Below, piece after piece: positions 34,294 to 43,599 of a stretch of DNA of 64,000 nt. Source of the DNA: Polytrichum commune. Lineage: Eukaryota > Streptophyta > Polytrichopsida > Polytrichales > Polytrichaceae. Where the stretch lies: NCBI GenBank assembly GCA_950295325.1, contig OX485808.1, forward strand, positions 35,859,180-35,923,179, written 5' to 3'. The position numbers were made by a program, and so were the translations under genes. The notes under the pieces are model-generated. The model was not told where the DNA came from and made no database searches. It saw only the letters and a list, made by a program, of their open reading frames with translations. Each line of letters opens with the position of its first letter. Position 1 is the stretch's first letter.

Positions 34294-36051
34294 ATGGGGT
34301 TTTGTGTGAAGAGGGCTTCTCAGCGTGAAGATCATAATAATGAGAATGGTGAGGAGCTTGCACATTTGAAGGATATTGTGGGTGACAGGAGCTCTGCGTA
34401 CTACCTGGTGAAGCATTGGGATGCTTACCGCAAGAGGATTAGTAATCTCGTCAACCATGTCACCGCAGACAATATTAAAGTTGTTGTTGCAGCTCTTCTC
34501 AAAGAAAACATGTCCGACGGAGCAGGAGTGTTCACAAGCTCGTGTCTGAAGGCGCAAATGGTTGCAGCTCCTGAGATGACACCTGTATTTGCCGCGTTGG
34601 TCGCAAAGCTGAACTCAACCGTTCACGACATCGGACAACTTGTCCTCAAGAGGTTGCTAATGCATTGGAGGCGGGCCTTCAAAAGGAACGATAAACATGT
34701 GTTGCTGAAAGCAACGAAGTTCCTTGCGCACCTTTTGAATCAACAGGTGGCCAAGGAAACCCTCGCATTGGAGATCGTGACGCGGTTGTTGGCAGAGCCT
34801 ACTGAGGACAAAGTAGAATGTGCAGTTGAGTTCGTAAAGGAAGTGGGTCGTCTCTTACGATTCTTCTTGCATAAGGAAATAAAGGGTATTTTTAACAGGT
34901 TCCTAGAGATTATGTACGAAGGAGGCATCGACAACCGAGTCCAAACCATGATCGAAGACCTGTTTGCAATCCGCAAGGCCCGGTTCCAAGACTTTCCACC
35001 AAAAACTCCGGAGTTGGATCTACTTGCAACGGGTGAGTGTAAAATTCACGAGGTTACCCTTGACGATGAGTTGGAGAATGAAGAGAGTGGTGCTGATATC
35101 TTCGGAAGATACCCTAGCTTCATGGAAGATGACAAAACTAAATACGAATCCATCATACATGAGAATTTGGGTAACATTCCAACTGATGTTGACCTTGACT
35201 TTGGTGATTACTGCAACAATGATGGGGAAGAAGATCGAATGGAAACTAGCCTTATTCGTCTGCGGCGTGCTATCTGTGGCACCCTCTCAAAGTGTGTTTC
35301 CATTGAAAAGTCTGGTTTTACATTAGATTCGACGCATCATGTCCTCAACATCAAAGTGCAACCTGGCCAAGAACTAGAGCTATGGGTAATGCTCATAGAA
35401 TTTTGTGGTCGGGAAGAAACTTACACGCCATACTATGCTCGTGTTGCTGAAAGTCTATGCCGGAGGAATAGAAACTTATATCAAGGCATCTATGAGCGTT
35501 GTTTCACAATGCAAGTTGCACTCATCAACCGATTGGACAACAACAATCTCCGCAATGTGGCCAAGTTCTTTGGCCATTTGGTAGGCAGAGGTTCAATTTC
35601 ATGGAACAATAGTTTATTCCCCGCCAATCTCCCGAAGGAGGCTACCAACTTATCGTCACGCCTTTTCATCGACATCTTGTTCCAGGAGGCTATAGAGCAC
35701 ATCCGGCTGGGTCCATCCAAAGTCAAAGCCCAACAAGAACATTCACGAGAAATCCACATCGAGAGGAGAATGCCTTCCATCATCGAGAACAAGAACCAGG
35801 ATGTAAAGGTAGACCAACAAGTGTTGCAACCTCAACCCGAATTGGTAGGCGAAGACATTGAATATGAAGTGGAGGCTATATTGAATAGCAAGAAGACAGG
35901 CAAACGAGGGAAGCAATATCTCGTGAAATGGAAAGGCTATGAAGTAGATGAGGCAACTTGGGAGCCGGCGGCGGCTCTCAAGAATGCAAGGGAGGCGGTG
36001 CGAGAATTTGAGGCCACGAAACGACCAACAAAACGGCGACGAACACATTGA
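34294..36051 (+). CDS. CWC22-like MIF4G/MA3 protein fused to a C-terminal chromodomain
   Basis: One uninterrupted 585 aa frame from ATG 34294. Residues about 50-230 form a MIF4G domain collinear with CWC22, the spliceosome/exon-junction-complex factor that escorts eIF4A3; shared blocks include FAALVAKLNS, KRNDKHVLL and VQTMIEDLFAIRKA. An acidic linker (about 255-315) precedes an MA3 domain (about 316-435) with NNLRNVAKFFGHL, close to CWC22 LRNVAKxFAHL. The normal CWC22 basic/RS tail is absent. Residues about 520-577 are instead a chromodomain (EYEVEAIL, QYLVKWKGY, EATWEP) with the aromatic residues expected of a methyl-lysine cage, of the type found at the end of chromovirus integrases. The end KRPTKRRRTH is a likely nuclear signal. 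Lack of introns points to a retrocopy. There is no stop or frameshift, so it may be active. Function is inferred, not known. Confidence 0.88.
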   Translation: MGFCVKRASQREDHNNENGEELAHLKDIVGDRSSAYYLVKHWDAYRKRISNLVNHVTADNIKVVVAALLKENMSDGAGVFTSSCLKAQMVAAPEMTPVFAALVAKLNSTVHDIGQLVLKRLLMHWRRAFKRNDKHVLLKATKFLAHLLNQQVAKETLALEIVTRLLAEPTEDKVECAVEFVKEVGRLLRFFLHKEIKGIFNRFLEIMYEGGIDNRVQTMIEDLFAIRKARFQDFPPKTPELDLLATGECKIHEVTLDDELENEESGADIFGRYPSFMEDDKTKYESIIHENLGNIPTDVDLDFGDYCNNDGEEDRMETSLIRLRRAICGTLSKCVSIEKSGFTLDSTHHVLNIKVQPGQELELWVMLIEFCGREETYTPYYARVAESLCRRNRNLYQGIYERCFTMQVALINRLDNNNLRNVAKFFGHLVGRGSISWNNSLFPANLPKEATNLSSRLFIDILFQEAIEHIRLGPSKVKAQQEHSREIHIERRMPSIIENKNQDVKVDQQVLQPQPELVGEDIEYEVEAILNSKKTGKRGKQYLVKWKGYEVDEATWEPAAALKNAREAVREFEATKRPTKRRRTH

Positions 36052-36068
36052 TGAGAATATCAACCTCC

Positions 36069-36084
36069 AAGAGAGGGGAGCGGG
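36069..36084 (+). other. Polypurine-tract-like sequence followed by TG
   Basis: AAGAGAGGGGAGCGGG starts 17 bp after the stop codon of the fusion gene and is followed by TGAAAATAAATAG. In chromoviruses the chromodomain ends the pol frame and is followed closely by the polypurine tract and the TG of the 3' LTR, so this layout matches. No full LTR pair has been defined. Confidence 0.5.
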
Positions 36085-36137
36085 TGAAAATAAATAGATA
36101 TTATCCTGCTTGCAACATTTAGGTTCATGCTGATGTT

Positions 36138-36363
36138 CAGTGTCCAGGAAAATTTTGGGCAGAATCGGTCGAGATCCTAGTGTTTCCAAGACCAAACGAT
36201 TACATGTTGACATTATTCTTTCGGTTTTTCTTTGAAGAGTCGAAGAATATTTATGTAAATTCCTCTCAATAAATCGGTAATTCTCCTGAAGTCTTGAACT
36301 TCAACCCGATATTTCTCAAACCCAACAGGTTCATCTGTAAACACTCATCGGTTTTCCCCGTTC
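36138..36363 (+). repeat. Leader repeat, copy 2
   Basis: Aligns with 34053-34285 from CAGTGTCC through CGAGATCCTAGTGTTT, TTTCGGTTTTTCTTTGA and CCTGAAGTCTTGAACTTCAA to TTTTCCCCGTT. It lies 87 bp after the fusion gene stop. There is no gene start after it: the sequence continues into AAAGCTTATG without a comparable frame. Confidence 0.8.
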
Positions 36364-36463
36364 AAAGCTTATGTTGTACTTGTGCTTTGTTAATAAAATG
36401 CAATTCAACAAGATGTTGGTGCGTATGTGCAAGTGGTAGTAGGATGTGTCTACGTCTTCTGAG

Positions 36464-36780
36464 CAGTGTTTTGGGCACAATCAATCGAGATCCTAGTGTT
36501 TCCAAGTCCAACCGGTTACACACTGACATCTTTCAAATTTTCTTAATTAAATCGAGGAAGATTTTCTAAATTCCTGGAAAATGATGGGTAATTTCTCTGA
36601 AGTCTTCAACTGTGACCTGTAAATTCTCAAATTCAACTGGTTCGTTTTGCATTCGTCATCCCAGCTCTTTTATTATGGTTGATAATGACGTGCTTAAGAA
36701 GTAAGGAAGTGATGTAGCGATTGTTTTGATGCTTTCTACACATCTGTAACTAGCGGTTGGTTGTCCCCGTTGTTTATGAG
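36464..36780 (+). repeat. Leader repeat, copy 3, with an internal insertion
   Basis: Shares CAGTG, CGAGATCCTAGTGTTTCC and CTGAAGTCTTCAACT with the other copies, and ends with AACTAGCGGTTGG then TCCCCGTTGTTTATGAG, very like copy 1. About 90 bp of extra sequence sits before the last block. No CWC22 or chromodomain coding sequence follows. Confidence 0.75.
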
Positions 36781-37224
36781 GCTAAGTCGATGGAAAAGGA
36801 TCAAATTAGTTGGGCGAGCACTTGGTGATGGTAATCTTAGTTGGGGATATGTTCATGTGGACACTAAAGGCCCTTCCTGCTGGGCTTTAATAATACCAAA
36901 TAACCAAAATGTTTTTTTAAACCTAGTAAAGCTCTTTTGGTTATAGGGGAGGCACCTGGCTATCCCGGTGCACTTACAAGAACTTGCTGTGGAGATTTTT
37001 GAGTAGGTTTTAGTTAGGTAGCTTTCACACATATTCATTTTTATTTATCGAGCAACAACATATTGAATAGTTTTTGTCCCATCCCTGAATGCCTTACCAC
37101 TCATTTGTCTCATCATCATGTTTTTTTAATGGAGCTCCTTATGCCCTCATAGCTAAGACTAAAAACAAACAATCACAAGGACCGAAGACGACACTTTTGA
37201 AAATCCTACATTCTTGCTTCATCT

Positions 37225-37315
37225 CTAGGTACTGATGGGAGGGTCGGTGCTTGAGGCTTCAAACCTCCGCTCTTAAACCATATCACGTCGTCCTTTACCA
37301 ACTAGGCTCGGGACT
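37225..37315 (-). mobile_element. Possible tRNA-derived SINE or tRNA fossil
   Basis: On the minus strand GCCTAGTTGGTAAAGGAC resembles an A box, and about 25 bp later GGAGGTTTGAAGCCTC resembles a B box. The acceptor stem does not pair, so it is not a working tRNA gene. No tail or flanking duplication was found. Confidence 0.4.
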
Positions 37316-37429
37316 AGATGATGTCAATGATGTGAAGGCCGTGTTTTTAGACCAAACTTTTAGGATAAGCTAAAGTCAGGTGGCAAGGGGCAGCAAACTA
37401 AAGAACTCCATGATGTTGTTTGGAACCGT

Positions 37430-37664
37430 CCACGTGTCACCATTTGTAACTTGGCTTTGACCCTAAAGTGTTGCCATATTGACTGCTTTAAACAACAATG
37501 AGAAAGTTTCCAACATTAAACCAAATACACGTAGAGAATGTTTCGATTTTAATCTGAACCCAAGCTCAAGAAAATGAAAGGATTCTTCTCGTAGCCCCGC
37601 CTTCACTGACTAAAAACAGAATGACCAAAATGTCCTTTGGAAATGTCCACGTGTCACCACGTGG
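37430..37664 (+). promoter_or_regulatory. Duplicated ABRE/G-box sites upstream of the hydroxyacid dehydrogenase
   Basis: CCACGTGTC occurs at 37430-37438 and 37647-37655, each preceded by a TTTGGAA..GT block and followed by ACCA, so a block of roughly 25 bp is repeated. A palindromic CCACGTGG follows at 37657-37664. These ACGT cores are bound by plant bZIP and bHLH factors in ABA and light responses. They lie about 430-660 bp before the start codon. Confidence 0.5.
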
Positions 37665-38090
37665 TAGGCTACGACTCAAAAAGCATGCTGTCAGCTGGTT
37701 TGGTTTGGGCAGCACGGGGGCGGCCGAACCAGGTACTAATAAATCCGAAGGTCATCTTTTGAAAGGAGTAACGACACAGACTCATAGTCACTCGCACCTT
37801 GATACTCGAGCTCATTCGACATGAACTAAAGTAAGTTCATCAGGAATCTTGCGGGAAACACTCCAGTTGGGGGAGAGAAAAATCATGGTTGACATCTGCT
37901 TAGCTTAACTTACCTCCCTCCACATTCATTGCCACTCGGCCTGCTCTGCAATCGATCCATCTCCTCGCATTCATCATTGTTTCGTTCTTGGCACAATCAG
38001 TCAGACAGAGTTTGTTGCCTTTAACGCAAACAGGTTGAGAAGGACAGGAAAGTTGTTTGGTAGGTTTTATTTGTGAGAGTTTTGAGTTCA

Positions 38091-41000
38091 ATGGGAGAGG
38101 TGGGGAAGGAGCCTAAGCCTCTGCGCATTATCTTTTGCGGGACTGAGTTTCCGGGCGCGGAGATTTTCACTCGGGAGAGTCTGAAAAAGTATCCACATCT
38201 TCAAGTAAGCTCCCTCTTCTCCGGATTTGGCAGAGACATTCTCGAGGGGTTTCTTTTGCATCTGGGATGGGTGCCTCACTTGGGGAGGGTTATGTTTGCC
38301 AATGTCCTTTGCTGTTTTTCGTTTTTGGGGAAATTGGCACGGATTTGTTGGTTTTGGTCAAGGTGGGCGCCAAAAATCCAAATTGGTCAGCTCTGGACAC
38401 CCATTCCATTGGTGATGGGAATTTTTTTGTGTACCTTATGTATTCTTTCCTTCTTGAGACGTCTTTGATTCAAAGATGATTAGGTGCAGATTAGCAGCTG
38501 TTCTTGCATCTGGGATGGGTGCCTCACTTTTGGAGGGTTATATTTGCCAATGGGGCGTTGCTTTTTTCCATTTTGAGGAAATTGCTACAGGATGCTTGGG
38601 TTTGGTCATTTTTCGTAATTCCAAAAGAATCTGTGAAGAATTCTTCTCAGAGTTTCCATAGTTGATGGATTTTGTCAAGGTGGGCGCCAAAATCCAAATT
38701 GGTCAATTCTGGGTATCCATACCATTGGTGAGGGAAGTTTTAGTGTACCATGTACTCTTCCTTCTTGTGATGTCTTTGACTCATAGATGGGTTAGGTGCA
38801 AATTAGCAGCTGTTCTTGCATCTGGGATGGGTGCCCCACCTTTCGAGGGTTTTGTTTGCCAATGCGTATTTCTTTTTTTATTTTGGGGAAATTGGTACAG
38901 CATGCTTGGGTCTAGTCATTTTTTGTAAACCCCCCCGCCCCCAAAGATGTGAAGAATTCTTGTCGGAGTCTCCATAGTTGATGGGTTATGTAAATGTGTG
39001 CACTCAAACCCAAATTGGTGAATTCTGGGTACGTAGACCATTGGTGAGGGAAATTTTAGTTCACTTTCGGGTTTTTCCCCTTCTTGAGATGGGTTAGCAG
39101 CTGTTCTTGCACCTGGGATGGGTGCCTCAGCTTTGGAGGGTTATGTCTGCCAATGTGCATTGCTTTTTGGCTTTTTGGGGAAACTTAAATAAGTAGGGGC
39201 AGTAACTAATTTGTGGGCATTTCCGGGCAGCTGTGAGCGTCCTATTGTTGTGAAGTACTGATGCAATGCAATTACAAATCAGTTGGATGCTTGGCCCAGG
39301 GAGGAAGTGCCTGAGAAGATAGAGGACTATGATGTCTGTGTGCCCAGGATGATGCGCCTTGATGCCGCGGTGATTGCCCGTGCCAAACGCTTGAAGCTGA
39401 TTTTGCAGTATGGTGTTGGATTGGAAGGTAGGCGTTTGCCCCAGACTATGAATTGTATAAGAATGTGAAAGTAAAGCTTCTATGTCTGTCACGTGCGAAG
39501 ATTGTTTCAGCAATACCTGGGTTACGAGCCTTGGGTGAATTGCAGAAGTTGTATATTTTGAAGTTTATCAAAGTCTGTCTATGTTTCAATTTTAAACCGC
39601 GATCATAAGAAAGCCCTGCAGTTGGTGGAGTAATGTTGAGGACTAGGCATCTTTAGTGTACAGAAATATAACTTCCCAAGATGACTGCAAAATTGGGAGA
39701 TCATCTGAGCCAGCCTTTTTTAGGATCCGACGTGTGTCACCTATCGAGGATGTTCTCACACAGCATATACAATTCTTTAAGGTTATCGAATTCTGTCTCC
39801 AAACTTCATATCAAGTCGCGATTTTAAGACACTGCTGCAGTTGGTGGACTAATGTTGAGAATCAAGCATCTAAAGTTTACAGAAATCTTACTTTCTAAGA
39901 CGACTGTAAAATTGGGAGATAAATCTGGGAGCCACCCTTCTGCAGGATCTGACTTTTGTAACCTATCGAGGACGTGGTGAGTTCCAACACCTGTGGAAAC
40001 GGTCAGTGGGTTCTACAGTACATAATAGTGTAATTTTAGATTTGTGATGTGGATTTTCCAGGGGTGGATGTAGAAGCCGCCACACGAGCAGGGATCAAGG
40101 TGGCAAAAATTCCAAGTGCAAATACTGGGAATGCATTAGCATGTGCAGAGCTTAGTATATATCTCATTCTCGGCCTCCTCCGGAACCAGGTAGAGCGTGT
40201 TATCTGTTGCTGGATGTATTTACTCTTGTTTTGAAGTTTCTGGCTAATTTTTGATACATGGACTGATTCATTTTGCAGTTCAAAAACCATTCTGGGTCGA
40301 GTCTTAGTAGATGATAATCAGTTAGAGTTCCAGTGTTTCATCTACCATACTTTGCAAATAAGAGTTACTTGAAAAATATCATGCAAATTATCATTGGATG
40401 GTATTGGCTAAGTTTTATCCTGCTTGTGTCCTCCACACATCTGAGGATATTTTACAATTTCTGTGTTGGCAGAAAGGCATGGCGTCAGCAATTGCCGGAA
40501 TGAGGCTAGGTGAACCCACTGGGGATACTTTGTTTGGAAAAACGGTACGTAAACAACTATCAATCCTACTTATTGAGTGTGTGCTGTGATTCAAGTCACC
40601 CGTGTTACTCTGCTTTTTAATTTATTGCAAGACATACTATATCCCAGAATCTGTACAGTGTTGATTGATGTACTCGGTTAGATCATGTTGATTATATTTC
40701 TGGACTAAGGTTGTTTCTAGAGGTTTTTTTTATTGTTTAGAGATGGCTAGTGTCTGGCAAATTGTGGTAAATGCTAAAACCTGAAGGCCCTTTCTGTTAC
40801 TGGGTGACCTGCAGGTATTTATTCTTGGATATGGTAATATTGGCAAGGAGTTGGCAATACGACTACAAGCATTTGGAGTTCACATACTTGCAGTCAAACG
40901 CTCTTGGACAGGCTTGATCTCCTCAGATGACATCCATTGTGAGAAAGGTATTGAGTTCATCAGAATTGGTCAGAACTTGCATTCAAAGTGCGCTAGCAGT

Positions 41001-43599
41001 TTAACTTATCAGCGTTTTTCCCAAAGTGCATTCAGTTCAATGATTCACTCATCTGAGGGCAGTCTTAAGATTACAACCAGGAATTGAATTTATTGGTCCA
41101 TAAACGTTCTGCAAGTTATATTTGCATAGAGAGCAGAGTTCCAGGAAGTGTGCAATCCATACAGGTATGGGAGGTTGAGTATCTACATAATAAAGAAGTG
41201 CATTCTTTTGAATTAATCATTTGAGGGCAGTCTTTGGATTATCATTGGTACTTGAATTTGTTGCTACTGGTTCTTACATATCCTTCAAGTTATATCTGCA
41301 TAGAAAACAGAGTAGCAGGAACATTGCAATCCATGTAGGTATGGGAAGGTTGGAGAAGTGCATCTGAAGGCAGAGGTTTAGGCTTTTGATTAGGTGCTTG
41401 AATTTGTTGGTATTGGTTCTAGTACATCCTTCAGGTTATACTTGCATGGGAAAAGACTAGCGTGAATTGTACAATAAAAGTGCACCGGCTGGTTAATCTC
41501 AGGTGTTATGCACAGGTTTGCAGATTGATATCCAATCAAAACCCTGTGTGGAAGATGATTTGGTTCATGAAAAGGGCAGCATGGAGGACATACTTAATTT
41601 TGCAAGCCGTGCTGACATTGTTGTAACATGCTGTGACTTGAATCCTTCATCGGTGAGATCCACAGCTTCACCTAATCTTGCATAGAAATTTTCTATTGCT
41701 ATTTCTACACAAAGATTACAAGCAGCTTTGACTGATTTAGGTCCACTGACTGTAAGCACTTTACATGAAGAAATGCACAAATTCACTGCTAATTTAGAAC
41801 TGTACAAGTACTGTATGATCAGGTCTGATTGGGCACTTCTCTGCCGAAATTCCACATCCATGTCATATTGTAGCAAGTTTCCAACCAATTATATGATGAC
41901 ATGCGGCAATGTAAGACAAACAAAAAGAATCTGCGTCTACTTTGACTCACTTGTAGGGTAATCTACGAACATTGCCAATTTTGTCACGATTTTATCCCTG
42001 CTGACTTTCGAAGCCTAACAACCAGCTGTGTTCTCATCCTTGCTTCCAGTCTTGCTGAAATAGAACACTCTGACATAATGACATTTGTTTTGCTCATCTC
42101 TACCCATGTGTGTGATTGGCACATCAAGATTTCGTGTTGGAAGGCAGAGGGGTCTTACTGATGATGTATTATCTGCTGGTACTTGCAGAAAGGGATTGTG
42201 AATGCAACTTTTCTTTCTGCAATGAAGAAGGTGAGCATCATTTGTTAGGCAGACTCCTAAATTCTCATTTCTTGGTGTCTCGCACTATTTGCAGCATCTG
42301 GTAAGTACAAGGGAGTGAAGAAATTACTACTGTCATGTGCAATGTGCAACAAGGATTTTGTGATATGAATTTGTAGTACAAGTACTGTACTGCCCAACTT
42401 GGAAAAAGGTGACGATTTGGTGAATTTTTCCAAGGATTTTACAAAATACCAAGTAGGGTTGCTCCTTAATAACTTTGGGCACATGACTGGTGAGTTTGAC
42501 CCTTAATAAAAAGATAATAATGTATGAAACTTGTGTTAGCTGGGAACTTAAATAGACACGGTTGGATCTTGTAATATGAGTTTAGGTAAGTAGGTTTCAT
42601 CTGGATGTAGACAAATCTTACTTCTTTTATTCAGAATTATCTGTAACAACAGAGTTATTCATAATGTCCCTCAAAGGAGGAGCCTAATTTTGAAAGTTGG
42701 GGGGAAACTCCTTTCTTGACCTCTTTCAATCCAACATACTTTGAGAGAACTTTAGGATCCATAATTGGGTCAGATCCATGGGACCTGTTACCCTAGAACC
42801 TTGCTCAACCTATGCAAGACTAGCTTTGGCCATTGTTCCTAGAATGAAAAGATAGAAAGTTGATTTTTAATAACCCAACCCCACTCCTTTAACATGCCAA
42901 TCTAAGCCTTAAGAAGACTTGGGTGACTTTATCCATAAGTTCTCGAAGCTCACCTTTTAGTCAACTCACCTGGAGTTTGATCTGGAGACTTCCTGAATAA
43001 CTCTAATATCTACATCAACAGAAGAGGACTGTACTATTTGCATCCCATTTTACAGGGTGCTCGTGTGGTGAATGTTGGACGGGGAGGATTGCTTGACTAT
43101 GATGCAGTCATGGCAGCCCTGGAATCAGGACATCTGGGTGGGCTAGCTATTGATGTGGCATGGACAGAACCCTTTGATCCCTCAGACCCTCTTTTGAAGT
43201 ACCCCAATGTTTTGATAACACCTCATATTGCTGGGGTTACCACATTATCTTATCAAAGTATGTCAAAGGTATGTTTGCACATCAATGCTTTTCTAGTATT
43301 TCATGTCATTTTCAATCAACGAAAACTTTACTTCACTTCTCAAAAGATCTTGCAGTTCAATGTACACTCAAGGAAATCAGTGAAGCAATAATCTCTTTTG
43401 TCCAACTGATTCCACTGAGTCTCCATCTTGTGGACTAGATTGTAGTGGTTAGTAGAGTACATGACTTAGATTTCTTATGAATTTCATAGAACTTATCATG
43501 CCTTATTTGTGCTTTCCGTGTGTTTAACAGGTGGTTGCAGATAGCATCAACCAATTCTCGACTGGCTCTCCCATGCCTTTGATTGAATTTGGTAATTAG
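38091..43599 (+). CDS. D-isomer-specific 2-hydroxyacid dehydrogenase family protein
   Basis: Predicted NAD(P)-dependent reductase/dehydrogenase of a D-2-hydroxyacid; the natural substrate is unknown. Exons: 38091-38204, 39283-39427, 40062-40189, 40473-40544, 40815-40947, 41516-41652, 42189-42230, 43056-43268, 43531-43599. All phases close for 350 aa. The Rossmann motif VFILGYGNIGKELA is in exon 5. The catalytic triad is present: Arg in NVGRGGLLDY, Glu in AWTEPFDPSDP, His in LITPHIAGVT. Overall order and sequence match the plant clade of Arabidopsis AT1G72190 rather than the plastid serine-pathway phosphoglycerate dehydrogenases, which carry an ACT domain that is absent here. The N-terminus (MGEVGKEPKPLRIIFCGTEF) shows no obvious transit peptide, suggesting a cytosolic enzyme. 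Introns 1 and 5 carry tandem repeats. Confidence 0.92.
38251..39190 (+). repeat. Tandem repeat in hydroxyacid dehydrogenase intron 1, about 250-310 bp x 3.3
   Basis: Units start at about 38251, 38501, 38813 and 39103 with CTTGCATCTGGGATGGGTGC or a variant. They contain GAGGGTTATRTTTGCCAATG, TTTTGGGGAAATTG, CAAGGTGGGCGCC and AATCCAAATTGGTCA. The array fills most of intron 1 (38205-39282). It is unrelated in sequence to the malate dehydrogenase intron array. Confidence 0.85.
41018..41460 (+). repeat. Tandem repeat in hydroxyacid dehydrogenase intron 5, shared with 29871-30440
   Basis: Two complete units and a part (starting about 41018, 41162 and 41337) with the same order of blocks as the array at 29871: CAGGTATGGGAGGTTGAGTA, GAGGGCAGTCTT, TTGAATTTGTTG, CATCCTTCA, then AGCAGGAACATTGCAATCCA. 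Unit ends and starts abut as CAG|GTATGG, which resembles joined splice sites. Confidence 0.85.

Larger units (their letters stand above)
36052..38090. other. Region between the fusion gene and the hydroxyacid dehydrogenase
   Basis: Contains the purine tract and leader copies 2 and 3 (36069-36780), a tRNA-like SINE head (37225-37315) and two ABRE/G-box sites (37430 and 37647). The dehydrogenase promoter and 5' UTR occupy the last several hundred bases. The remainder (about 36790-37220) shows no gene. Confidence 0.45.
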
